From Alisma plantago-aquatica (lineage: Eukaryota; Streptophyta; Magnoliopsida; Alismatales; Alismataceae): DNA of 64,000 nucleotides. The position numbers and the translations under genes were made by a program. Shown piece by piece: positions 9,795-20,340 of the stretch. Every line of letters begins with the position of its first letter. Position 1 is the stretch's first letter. The stretch is from contig OY856412.1 of assembly GCA_963693085.1 (NCBI GenBank), positions 1,123,205,244-1,123,269,243 on the forward strand, in the 5' to 3' direction. A model generated the notes under the pieces. That model worked only from the letters and a program-made list of their open reading frames with translations. It ran no database searches and was not told the origin of the DNA.

Positions 9795-12700
9795 ATGGCT
9801 CACCATGATGAGAATGATGTCCATGATGAGCATGAAGTCCATGATGAGCATGCTGTCCATGACGAGCATGACGAGGATACCAACGTAAGTTCTAAAAACA
9901 TATCCCGTATTTCTATAAAATTCATTATCTTCTAGTTATGTCATATATCCTGTATTTCTATATTGGCTTAATCCGGTGTGTTTATTTTTGTCAAATTTTA
10001 GGTTGATGATGCACAGCTACCCACTGAAGCAATTGAGCAACTTGATGCGCAGCAACAAAAACTTAACAAGAAAAGGGGTATCACTCTGTTGAAAAAGTTA
10101 CTTGCGCTGAGTGGCAGTGGATCCAAATTGGTTGTGGAGTTTGATAATGGAGGGAATGCAATTGGAGTGAACCGCAATAATTTTATAAACTATCTTGGGG
10201 TTGTCACTCGAAGCCATTGTGGTGTTAAATATGATAATTGGCATAAAGTTCCTCAGGCGAAGAAAGACTTGATATGGAAAGATTTATGCGTGAGTTATTA
10301 TTATTTGCAATTCTTTTTTGTAGATTACAAATTCTATTATTTGCAATTATATTTTTGGTACTAGTTAATAACATTTCTATTTTACAGAATCTGTTTGCAT
10401 TGGATGAGATGTTGCATCGTAAAAGTATGATGCAACGCACTGGAAAGATGCTTAGGAATTACAGGACAAATCTGAACAGAGAATACATAAGACAGGGTGA
10501 TAAGAAGAAGAAGTCAGCCCTTGAACAATGGAACTTCTTGGACAAAGAAGATTGGGACAATTTTGTTGCTTCAAGAAAATCTGAAGAATTCAAGGTATTA
10601 GGCGTCACTCCCATTTTAATTAATATACATTGTATTCACCTATTCAAGATTAAGATTTAGTGCTACTAACGTAATTATAAATGTGCATACTAACTAGGCC
10701 CTCAGTGACGCACAAAAAGCAAGGCGTGCACTGAATGTACATGACCATACTATGGGTCCAAAAGGCTATGCAAGCGTTCGCCAAAGACTACAGGCGGAGT
10801 CTGCGGCTACTCAGGAGTCTGCGACTACTCAGGAGTCTGCAGCCACACCCTTCCCTCGCCATGATATCTGGATAGCTGGCAGGAAAAACAAGAAGGGTGA
10901 AATAAAGAAGCCCGAAACTGCTGAGGCGGCTGCAAAAATGGTAAAATACAACTCTTAGAGCAATCATTTGAATATTGATTATTTGTGGTGTTAACTTACC
11001 AATTTTTGTTTATGGTGATTAGCGGGAGCTGCACGAGCAGAGAAAACAAGGCACGTTCATCCCTCAGGGTACAAGGGATGAATTGACAGTTGCTCTGGGT
11101 AACCCAGAGCATCCTGGACGTGTTAGAGGTGCCGGCGCTGGTGTGGGCATCAAAGCATTCTTTGGGCCATCCCAGCGCAAACCCAGAGCGGGACTTTCTC
11201 AAGAAGAGGTAACATATATATTCTATTTTTATAATGTTACTGCAAAAGGAAATTCATTAATAAAAAGCTAATATTTGTTTTATCCATGTATAGGAGAATA
11301 AGAGAGTCGAGGATATAGTTGCTAAGAAGCTCAACGATGTGGTTGCTGAGAAGGTCAAGGAAGAATTGCTGCGGTGGCAGACATCTCAGGCTTCCAATCA
11401 GCCTATGCCGACCCACTCTTCTCCTGGTGCACAGACTGCAAGTAATCCTGGAGACCCATCGCCTAACACGTTTGCTGTAAGTATTGTTTATGACATTGTA
11501 GCTAGTCTTTTCAAGATGATATGTTTTCAAGATGATATGTATATATGTATAACATTCTTTACGTAAATTTGTAGGCATTGAAGCCATGCCGCTTAAGAAT
11601 GGAAAACTATGTTGTTGCAGAGGCGCAAGCTTACCAGTCCCTTCCTGGGGCAACGTTTCATGGGAGTCCAATGCCGCAGGGCTACATTCGTGTGAGCCCG
11701 ATACATGTATTACCCGATTGGAGGGAAGTTGCGTTGCCATATGCCCACCCAGATATTGATACACTTGGTGACGCAGAAAGCTGGGTCATATTGTGGCCCA
11801 AAGCAGATGTCCTCTACACGACTGAAATTGTAAGATAAATTTACATTGATTTAGACTGTTAATGTGTATATATGATGTCAACTGATCTGAAATTATATAT
11901 ACAGGTTAAAAAGAAGACACCAGGAGCACCTAGGCCTCCACCTCCAATTCCCGCATTACCAACTTGGGTTCCAACTGATCTACAATACCCGTTAGGTCCT
12001 GCTTGTAGGGGAATGGCATGTTGGCTACGGGCACATAATATACTTTGCCCTATAATTGTTTCTTTAGATGCAGATTATGCAGGTCAATCATACGACAGCT
12101 CTTTATTTATACAAGATATTATTGAGCTATTTATGTATGAATGGTTGAATACATCAATTATAGAGACATGGATAAGGTGAGATCTTGTTTATACATCCAT
12201 ATACCTTGTGTAAGATCCGGTGATCTAGTTTCTTATATATTAATGCATACGTCTATATGTTTTGCAGCTACTTAATCGAAGATCATTGCAAACAATTTGC
12301 ATATGATCATGTGGGATTTTTGATTCCATCATTGATTAGTATGGTAGCTAAAGACCCTGATAGTGTTCAACAATACTGTATAGATGCTTTTACAATTTTT
12401 GGTCATCAAATGAAGACGATAATAATAGCTCCATTCAATGTCAAGTAAGTTTGCTTTATTTATAATTTGGACTTAAGAAAATTCCATTATTATTTTGCAT
12501 TTTGAGTTATTAATTGTTAACTTTTTACCTCTAGTGGTAGACATTGGGAGTTACTAGTTATTGTCCCCGGGACGTTCACTGTTTATTATCTAGATCCCGC
12601 AGGAAGTACATTAAACACTAAAATTGGACACGTAATGAGAATGGCATTATTCTGGTGAGAAATATTTCATTTTTTATATCCGTTAACATCTTTTATTACA

Positions 12701-13262
12701 TTACTATTTACTTATGCAACTTAGTGTGTTATATTAACATGTAGGGGTTTAGATGCATTCAAAAATGCTGGAGGAAAGGTCCCAAGGAAAAAGAACCAGC
12801 CATTGTCTTGGGAGAACGTAAAAGTAAGTTCCCGACTCCCCGACTCCAATGTATATATTATTGATGTGAATTGTGCTTAGTTGTATTAATTTGTATGTTT
12901 CAATTTATAGTGCGCTACACAAGACAATGGCTGGGCATGCGCATACTATGTGATGCGATTTATGCAGATGATTATCAAACATGCCGCATTGGACATCGAT
13001 ACCATACATGAGGTATTATATATAGTCTCATTAGTTAGTATGAAATATATCAATCTTATTTTTATATTATTACTTATATATATATACATCATTCTCTTTG
13101 CAGGTGTTTAAAACTGACCACACTATAGGCAAACGCTTAAAAAATGTACATGCTCCATATACGAGGGAATCATTAAATGAAGTAAGAGAAGAATGGGCAA
13201 TAGATGTACAAACAGTGGCAACTGTAAGATATAATTCGGATGTTGATAGTGATGATGAATGA
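9795..13262 (+). CDS. CACTA-encoded TnpA/Transposase_24-like protein fused to an Ulp1-type (C48) cysteine protease, 786 aa, 13 coding exons
   Basis: Coding exons by GT-AG rules: 9795-9884, 10002-10289, 10388-10594, 10698-10940, 11023-11208, 11294-11476, 11575-11829, 11905-12176, 12268-12444, 12535-12654, 12745-12823, 12911-13012, 13104-13262. They join without a stop to 786 codons plus TGA. The ATG directly follows the acceptor TTTTCAG of the leader intron. Residues 1-30 are His/Asp/Glu-rich with a repeated VHDEH unit. Residues about 60-225 match the Transposase_24 pattern of plant CACTA proteins (NWHKVPQAKKDLIWKDL, KEDWDNFVASRKSEEFK, MGPKGYASVRQRL), the DNA-binding TnpA-like part. Residues 339-367 look coiled-coil. 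Residues about 485-786 form a C48 peptidase: His637 (GRHWELL), Asp654 (YYLDPAG), Gln704 and Cys710 (TQDNGWACAYYVM). The His-Asp (17) and Gln-Cys (6) spacings equal those of yeast Ulp1. The substrate is unknown; SUMO/ubiquitin-like cleavage is only the family precedent. Acidic tail DVDSDDE. Confidence 0.88.
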
Positions 13263-13390
13263 TACTTTGTAAATGAATGTTTCTGAATGTTAAAACATGT
13301 ATTTGAATGATTCTATATGTGTGAACGTGACAATTGAATTGATGTCTGAATGTATCTACTTGTGTGAATCTTTTTATGTTAATTTTGCAG

Positions 13391-13502
13391 GTTTGTGGCC
13401 TGTTTGTAGGCTGATATCAATGGATGTCGTAAACCTGCAGTTCAGAAAACTGAACTGCAGGTTCTCATCCTGCTGACCAGCCACAGCAGGCCTGCAAACA
13501 GA
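13391..13502. repeat. Nested hairpin downstream of the CACTA gene
   Basis: A perfect 12-bp-arm hairpin CCTGCAGTTCAG-AAAA-CTGAACTGCAGG occupies 13434-13461. It sits inside a weaker outer inverted pair, GTTTGTAGGCTG near 13400 against CAGCAGGCCTGCAAAC near 13485-13500. It lies just after the stop codon, so it could fold in the transcript 3' end. Whether it serves as a processing or termination signal is unknown. Confidence 0.8.
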
Positions 13503-13526
13503 TTTATATAAAAAAAATAGATATAG

Positions 13527-13865
13527 GCGTCGGTTATTTACCGATAACCGTCAGCACAGACTTACAGCGTCGGTGTTTTATAAAACACCGACGCCAAAAG
13601 TGTTCGCGCTACAGGAAATGGGAGTCATCTAGGACACTTTTCTGCGTCGGTTGTTTAGTATATAACCGACGCAGAAAGCGTCCTAGATGACGCCGTTTTC
13701 TGTGGCGGGAACCCTTTTGGCGTCGGTGTTTTATAAAACACCGACGCCTTTATATTAAATAGGCGTCGGTTTTTTAACCGACGCTGAAGTGTCCACCCTT
13801 TTAGCGGCGCCCACATAGGCGTCGTTCAGAAACCGACGCCAAAGGGGGTTAAACAACCGACACTA
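13527..13865. repeat. 3' subterminal repeat cluster of the CACTA element
   Basis: Six to seven hairpins are built from the same GCGTCGGT / ACCGACGC arms as at the 5' end. Two of them are identical perfect palindromes (GCGTCGGTGTTTTATAAAACACCGACGC type, near 13568 and 13720). The innermost and outermost copies are degenerate (for example GCGTCGTTCAGAAACCGACGC). Confidence 0.9.
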
Positions 13866-13889
13866 AAAGGCACTTCTGTAGTAGTGGCT

Positions 13890-16830
13890 CCTTTTTCAAA
13901 TGGCACTATCAATATGGACATGATTTTTTAGGTGATTAGAAATTTGAGCTAGTTTATCTTATGTCTTCTTGAAATGTTAGTTGGTACAATGAATATCGTG
14001 TTGTAGCATGCTCATATTAATTATAGAATACATTTAGTGATGAATTTGATTCTAATCATATTGATATCTTAATATATGACAATATGTCTTGTTACAACAA
14101 TTGCCATTACTTAATGATATTTGTTAAAAAAGTCATGTATGACTTGGACTACTTGACATAAATAAGAGATGAGACTATACAACTAAATGATTAATATACG
14201 TATGTTTGAATGAGTTTGTCTAGCCAAAACGTTGATACAAATAAGTTGTGCATCTTAAAGTGTATATGAAATTATATTTAAAGATACTTAGATGCTATAA
14301 TTCATGATTATATGTATACACTAACATATTGAAAAATAGAAGATGTAATCTTTCATGGATACATTTTCTCACTATTTTAAAGTATGTAAAATATTTATTA
14401 AAGTTATCTTATGTATGAAATTATATGTATAGATCGTCTTAGTGGAAAACTCAAAAATATGTAGTGGGTGATTTTTAAGAAAATTGGATATCTAGTCGAA
14501 TATGGTATTTGATATGTACTCATAAGTATCATATGAAGAAGGTCATCATGGAAAAACAATGAAATGAAGTTTGTTGAATTTCCACCATATCACAAATATG
14601 CTAAATAATTCTAGACAATAACCAGTCAATGGTCCTGTTATAAATGTAGTGATGTAGCAAGCTTACATGCAGGATCATGCATGAACATGTCTCTTGTTTT
14701 TTTTCTCATTATTAGGATGCATGGGGTAGTAATCAGTAAGAAAACTCCATTAAAACCAATTCCCTACATTGATACAATAAAGATGCTCTGTGAACCAAAT
14801 AAAAGGGTGTAATTAGATGATAACATTTCAAACTTAAACACATAGAAGTAGGTTCATTGTGTTAACATCAGTTACACACTACAGAGTAATATGCAACTTG
14901 TATGTAGTAGCCAAGTGGCACATGGAAATTTCCACAACTCAGTTTCTCTGAACACGCGTGTGAAGAAACTATGGCCACAAAAATACCTACAACATACTAA
15001 GATAGATGGAAATGCATAAATCATGGATAATTGGTGATTAATATAGACACAAATGGATGGATGGAGTACGACTTGTGGTGTATAGGTGGTGACTTATGTA
15101 TAAATAAAAAGGAAAACAAAGAAGTTGACTCCTCCACATTTGTAGAAGATCAAAATTGTGCCTCTTATACTAAAGATTATAATGTAATACCGTGGTTGGT
15201 TTCATTTATCAAACAAGATTCAATCTTTCTTTTATTTAGCCACATTCTATCTCTGTTGTCTTCCATCTAGTTTTCAATTCCCACTAGTACACTATGAAGT
15301 TTATGATTTATCATGCTAGTGAAATATTTAACAACTAGACTTTTAGTTTTTAACATAATTGTATTTTGCACTTAACAAAAGTATATTAATATCATAAGCA
15401 AATGGTTTTTATAAAACACCTGAATAGATCAAAGAATTAAGATAGTCAAATATACTTCTATATTCATACTTGTACACCTATTTTCCTTGAATCGATATAA
15501 ACAATACCTTAATCGGAAAAGAAATGAAACGACAAGAAATGTTTAGTCTAAAAATAGTATGAAAGATCCAATATATTAAGTTCAATAGGAACAATTTACG
15601 TTTACAACTTTTTTGTGTTTTAACATGTACTAGTTTCACATAGTAGAATAGATATCTTCTTTTCTTATACTGGGTATTGATAGTAAGAAGATCATTGAGC
15701 TGTTTCTCTTAATAGTTGTCTCCCTCTATGCCCCTATATTTCAGCCAAAGACACCCTCGATCACAATTTCTAATTTATCAACTGGGCTAAGGGCGGCCAT
15801 GCAAGTATATGTGAAAATCTCCTTCCATCGCGAGGAGTAATAGAAACATTTTCGGCCCTTGAGGATCAAGCTAGCGGAGAAAATGATGTTATCTAGATGA
15901 AAAAAGGGAAAACATAGACAAAGAGAAAGTAGGGAAACGGGAAGGGGGAGAATCATATCTGGATATCATTGCAACCATGAGAACATGGTGGTGCTAGCAA
16001 AAGTAAGGATAAGTTATAGTCTTCAACCTCTATTCCGCCCAAAACGCTTGTACCCGAGACCCACGATTTTGACTTGGATCCTGCTTTTGCATTGAAATAA
16101 ATAAGCCAAGCACTTGACATTGAGCATGTGTTGCATGTCTATGATTTGTTTCCTCTCCAAACAAGATGTTTGCGTCAACTTAAGCGCCCTCAATCTTGTT
16201 CCATGGCAAACTCACAAACCGCTGCTAGAGCAAGCTTGGGTGGACAATGGCGCCGGCAATGTGCTTGGGCGCAGCCTGCATGATTCTAAAGTGGATAGAT
16301 GGACGACAGATCTTACGACCTGGGGAGGGTAAGAGGGAAGGGAACAAGGTTTGTGACATCTGGAGGAGGAAGCGAAGAGTCATGCGCGTGGTGGAGACGG
16401 GGAGAATGAGGGTGGAATTTTTTGGGGAGCGGGAGTAATTTTTTGTTGTTTGATAATGCCATGGTGATAAATGCTGATTAGTTGCGTTGCAAAAAGGCTG
16501 GGTGTTTAATGGCGGAATGGGTTTACTGTCTATGACGAAAGTAAAAGTTTGCTGTAATTAACTATGCCGTTAGGAGCAACAAAATTAAGTTATCGCTTTT
16601 GTATTGATGATTATGTCTAAAATTAAAACTTCTTGTTGATGTGGTCGTTAATGTCCCTACTTTTTCTAGTGTTATTTGATTGCGGGTTAGTTGATAGTCG
16701 TTGAAAAGTTAATTCTGAGATTTTTTTCCTAATGAATTCCTTGTCCTGACGTCGCACCTCAATACTTGGTTAGCAAAATCAGACGGTCACCTCCCTCCGA
16801 CATCTAGATAAGAGAGATTTTACCATCCCA
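13890..16830. other. Unassigned AT-rich sequence
   Basis: This region has no recognisable domain, terminal repeat or RNA gene. The short frames at 15031-15270, 15741-15956 and 16114-16332 match nothing I know. The composition becomes less AT-rich from about 15.9 kb (16190-16430). Confidence 0.5.
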
Positions 16831-16986
16831 TGTGTGCCCATTCTTTGGACGTTCTTGTGTAGGATTTACATTGCCCTTCGCGTCCTTTTCTCTATCACCC
16901 ATCTTATTTAAACTTTGGTCATTACTGTGGCTTGCTGGTTTTCGTGTGAAAGTGATTGCACATTTTGTATTACTCTTTTCAAACAG

Positions 16987-17280
16987 ATCATCAAAGATAG
17001 GGACCCCTCAACATTTGTTAGGCGAGCCATTTACCGGTGGCCCCTCCCCCTCCCCCCAAACCCCAGCATTGAGGTTGTGTATCATCCTCTTTGTCTTTAT
17101 AATCCTTATCTGCGTGGGCTATTACTCCAGGAATATAGCAGTGATTGCCCATATCTGCTTAGTTCTTCCGCCATCGGGGGTGGATTGGACCTCCAAAACA
17201 TACAGAGGATTAGCCTCCGTAATCTGGAGAGGTTTGCTCACACAACGCCGTGTTCAGGCCAAGGCGGCAGAAGCGAGTGA
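16987..17280 (+). CDS. Possible terminal exon of an unrecognised gene
   Basis: A 97-residue open frame begins directly after a good splice acceptor context (pyrimidine-rich tract, CAAACAG at 16986) and ends at TGA. GC content is higher than in the neighbouring DNA, and the sequence is not low-complexity (LDLQNIQRISLRNLERF near its end). I do not recognise the product. No upstream exon could be joined with confidence, although in the same frame the reading extends upstream to 16915. It may be a captured or relict gene fragment, or chance. Confidence 0.2.
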   Translation: MIKDRDPSTFVRRAIYRWPLPLPPNPSIEVVYHPLCLYNPYLRGLLLQEYSSDCPYLLSSSAIGGGLDLQNIQRISLRNLERFAHTTPCSGQGGRSE

Positions 17281-17374
17281 ATAAACACAAGAAAATTAAT
17301 GTGTTTTTTATTGTAACGAAAAGATGATAAAAATATCTGAGTCATTCCTCGTCATTTTTTTATTAGTGGTATAT

Positions 17375-18335
17375 AAATTATTTATGGAAAAAAATCAATT
17401 TAACACACTTTTGTAAAAATATTTACTAACATAACATACTTTACAAAATATTTCCCAAAGTAACACACTTTGGTCTGAAAACACCACTTAGGGCTCGTTT
17501 GGTTGTTAGTGGTTGGAAGACAGCTGTTGAATTCGGAAACATGAAATGTAAAACAGTGCAATCCAAGTATCTCATTATTGTTTGGTTGGAAGCAGCTCCA
17601 AGTAAACTCGTTCGTTTTCCTTCGTTTGGTTGGAGATACTTCGGAGGTCTGGTTACCTGTGGTGATTGCACCATCCCAGAAATCCTGTTCGTCGGCCACA
17701 TTTCTAGTTGTATAGGTACAAGAAAGGTGGTGAGCACAGCAGATTGTCCACAGGCAGCGTTGCTGTCATGCAAACAACGTGGGAATGCTTCAGCCTGCGG
17801 ATGAACCGCGCCCAATTTGGGCACGGTTTGTTTTCCCAAATTTTACACGTGAGCGGGAACTATCTGCAGTTGGTTTTCTAGGTATGAGTTCCAGTTCTGT
17901 CCAACCAAACTGATGGAGTTCGAATGCACAATGAGTTGGAACTGCTCGAGTTGCAACCACAAGCAACCAGACGAGCCCTTAGTGTGAAGTTTTTTATAAC
18001 CAGGACTGAAAAACACTATAATAATTGACGTGTCTATTTTTCAATGAAAATTTTGAATTTTTTTAAAAAAAAAGATTGAAAAACGCCGCATGAATTGACG
18101 CTTTCAACTTACACTCAATATCGAGTGCAAATTAAAAGCGTCACTTCATGTGGCGTTTTACAATTTTTTTCTTTCAATTTTTTATATTTAAAAGTATACA
18201 TACAGTTATTGTGACGCTTTTCAAGCTCGCATATAAAAAATGTCACTAAAAGTGGTGAGTTCCACATAAAGTGTGCTATATTGGTAAATATTTTTATAAA
18301 AATGTACTAAATTGGTTTTTTCCTAAATAAATTTC
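17375..18335. mobile_element. MITE-like element with about 70-100 bp terminal inverted repeats, interrupted by a Tourist-like MITE
   Basis: The left segment 17375-17490 (CAATTTAACACACTTTTGTA, ATATTTACTAACATA, CACCACTTAG) is mirrored by the inverse of 18235-18335 (CCAATTTAGTACATTTTTAT, ATATTTACCAATATA, CACCACTTTTAGTG). The interior has repeated phrases such as AAAACGCCGCATGAATTGACGCTTT. Exact ends and target duplication were not resolved. The family may be Mutator-derived, but that is a guess. Confidence 0.65.
17491..17978. mobile_element. Tourist-like (PIF/Harbinger) MITE, 488 bp
   Basis: The left end GGGCTCGTTTGGTTGTTAGT and the inverse of the right end (GGGCTCGTCTGGTTGCTTGT) form inverted repeats of about 25 bp with three mismatches. 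The element is flanked by a 3-bp TTA duplication (17488-17490 and 17979-17981), as expected for Tourist/PIF-Harbinger. Frames inside it (17499-17804 and the opposite strand) are not genes. Confidence 0.9.
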
Positions 18336-20340
18336 ATTGATCGTCGAAGCAGCAGCTGGCAACTTCCCCACGTACGTACGTAGTCTGTCAATTATCAATG
18401 AGTGGATTGTTTGCTCTAATGAGGGTTAGTTAGCTTGGCTGGCTGATACGTAACCAGATAACTAACGCGTGCGAAGCCTGCTTACCGTTCTGCTTAATTG
18501 GCTGGCGCCAGCCGCGACTGGACGAAGCAGCGAGTCGAGAAACGCATGTACCACCGCACGAGCTGCTTGCCGGAGTCCGTAGATGCATTGTATGGGCGAC
18601 CAGAACGGAAAAAGAAAGGTGAACTACTGTCGCGCCCCTCCGTGACCGTCACTGGCGCATTGTTGCTTTAGGCAACGACGACTACGTGGTCTGGTCGTGT
18701 AGCAGGTGGCACTGTATGAAAGAGAGCTAGCGGACGGGTGCGAAGCGAGCAACAGCCTACGTACCTACGGATGTATACCAGCCTGTGTGAAACGGACCCC
18801 CCAATCCAACCGCTAGGAGTTGCTATCAACAAGCAACTGCTCACACTTGACCATGTCTGCATGCAAACCAATAGTAAAGGACGAGTCTTATATTTTTTTC
18901 TATAAGACTGCCAATGTATTATCTCCTTCTCACTCATCTTTAAAATCCAACCCTTTAGGAAAAATAAAAAAAGAAAATACAAATTGTCTACTATAACATA
19001 ATCTTATTGGATCCTGCGAAATTTCTATAGAATAGGCGCCGTGTTTACATGATGTCTGAATTGCGCACGCACGGGAGGTGTACATTTGCCGGATCAGAAG
19101 GCACGACTTGAGATATTGACCCATCGGAGCAGTTTAGACGCGGTTACGGCACAATGCATTGTTGTGCATCAAGTGTTGATGTTAATGTAGATAAATGATA
19201 TACAACCATTATATTCGGGTTCGATTCTGTGCCGGCCATATCTGGTCCGTGCACTCTGCTTTGAGCTAGGAGGGAAGTAAAGCACCATGATTGCTGGAAT
19301 GTAGGGGCAAGATATGTTCGTCACACTAACCATCACAGTAAATTTGGTCGCATCATATCCAGGACCAACATCCACTCGGAAGCTGTTAATGTTAATAATT
19401 AATCACCCGTACGTACTAAGTGTTGCTACATTCGTTGCCTTTGTGTTCTCTTTCTACAGGGATGTTCTGCTGATCCGATTCCGGGTGTGAGATCAGTAGC
19501 TCTGAGGCATTCTAAATTATTGATGATTGCAGTAGTTTTTTTAGGAGACTTGTGATTTTTGCGGCATTTGTTGTCCTACAAAGCCCACCCTTAGAAAAGT
19601 TAAATCGGAAGAAAAGCCATTATGTTTCACTGTTATACAATTGGGCAAGTGATACATAAAACACTGTCTAAACCCCCATTTAGACCTCCAACAGTCAAGT
19701 TTTAACGGTTCGCAGTCCGGTAACATTAATTACTGGTTTACAATCGGCTCGCCTCCCCTCGGCAACACGGAGGACATAAAGCGACGAGCACAATGACATC
19801 CTTCAAATAGCGGCAACAAAATCAGCGGATGTGGAGGTGAGAGGAGTCGGCGGAGAGAGGTGCACAAATTCACCCAGCGGCTGCTTATGCGTGGAAACAG
19901 TCGACGTTCTCCACGTCAAGTACCAAGTCAGCCTCCGCTGCGCTGCCGCCGTTCTCCACACACTCTTTGACTGTTGGATCACCCTTGAGGCCCGGATTGC
20001 GCGGCGGTGACCGACAACCTCCTTCCGCCATGCTACGCTACGGAGACGACATAAAGCATGGATCTGTACGACTGGTGCAAGTGTAAAGGAGGTGACGTAG
20101 AGAAATAGAGGTTGGGAGGTGGTAGTGTGGCAGTGGTGTTAGGGTTATTGTTGGGGCCAGAGGATGTCTACAAAGGAGTGGTAGGGGGTGAGGTATGTGG
20201 GGGGCTCATCGTTGAAGGATGATGATTTGGAGAAGTCCCATGTGGAGAACAAGTTGGAGCCCAAGAGGCCACGGAGTACGGATTTTATGGCGCTAAGAGT
20301 GGCGGCGTCTGGAATTGATGACAGGCTCAGCAGTAGCTTC
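18336..20340. other. Unassigned, comparatively GC-rich low-copy-looking DNA
   Basis: This has the least repeat-like composition in the window, with ACGTACGTACGTA at 18370 and several GC-rich blocks (18480-18660, 19840-20060). The frame starting at 20188 has a non-simple amino-terminal part (20188-20340) before it runs into the TG/TA satellite. No known domain is visible. It may be intergenic host DNA. Confidence 0.4.

Larger units (their letters stand above)
7385..13886 (+). mobile_element. Complete CACTA (En/Spm-type) DNA transposon, 6.5 kb
   Basis: The termini are CACTACTACAGAA (7385) and its inverse TTCTGTAGTAGTG (ending 13886). They are flanked by a direct GCT at 7382-7384 and 13887-13889, the 3-bp target duplication expected for CACTA elements. 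Both ends carry clusters of subterminal hairpin repeats. Inside is a GC-rich leader, a long leader intron containing a duplicated palindrome, and one intact gene at 9795-13262. A TnpD-type transposase (Transposase_21) is not visible anywhere in the element, so it should depend on that protein from another copy. Confidence 0.95.
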
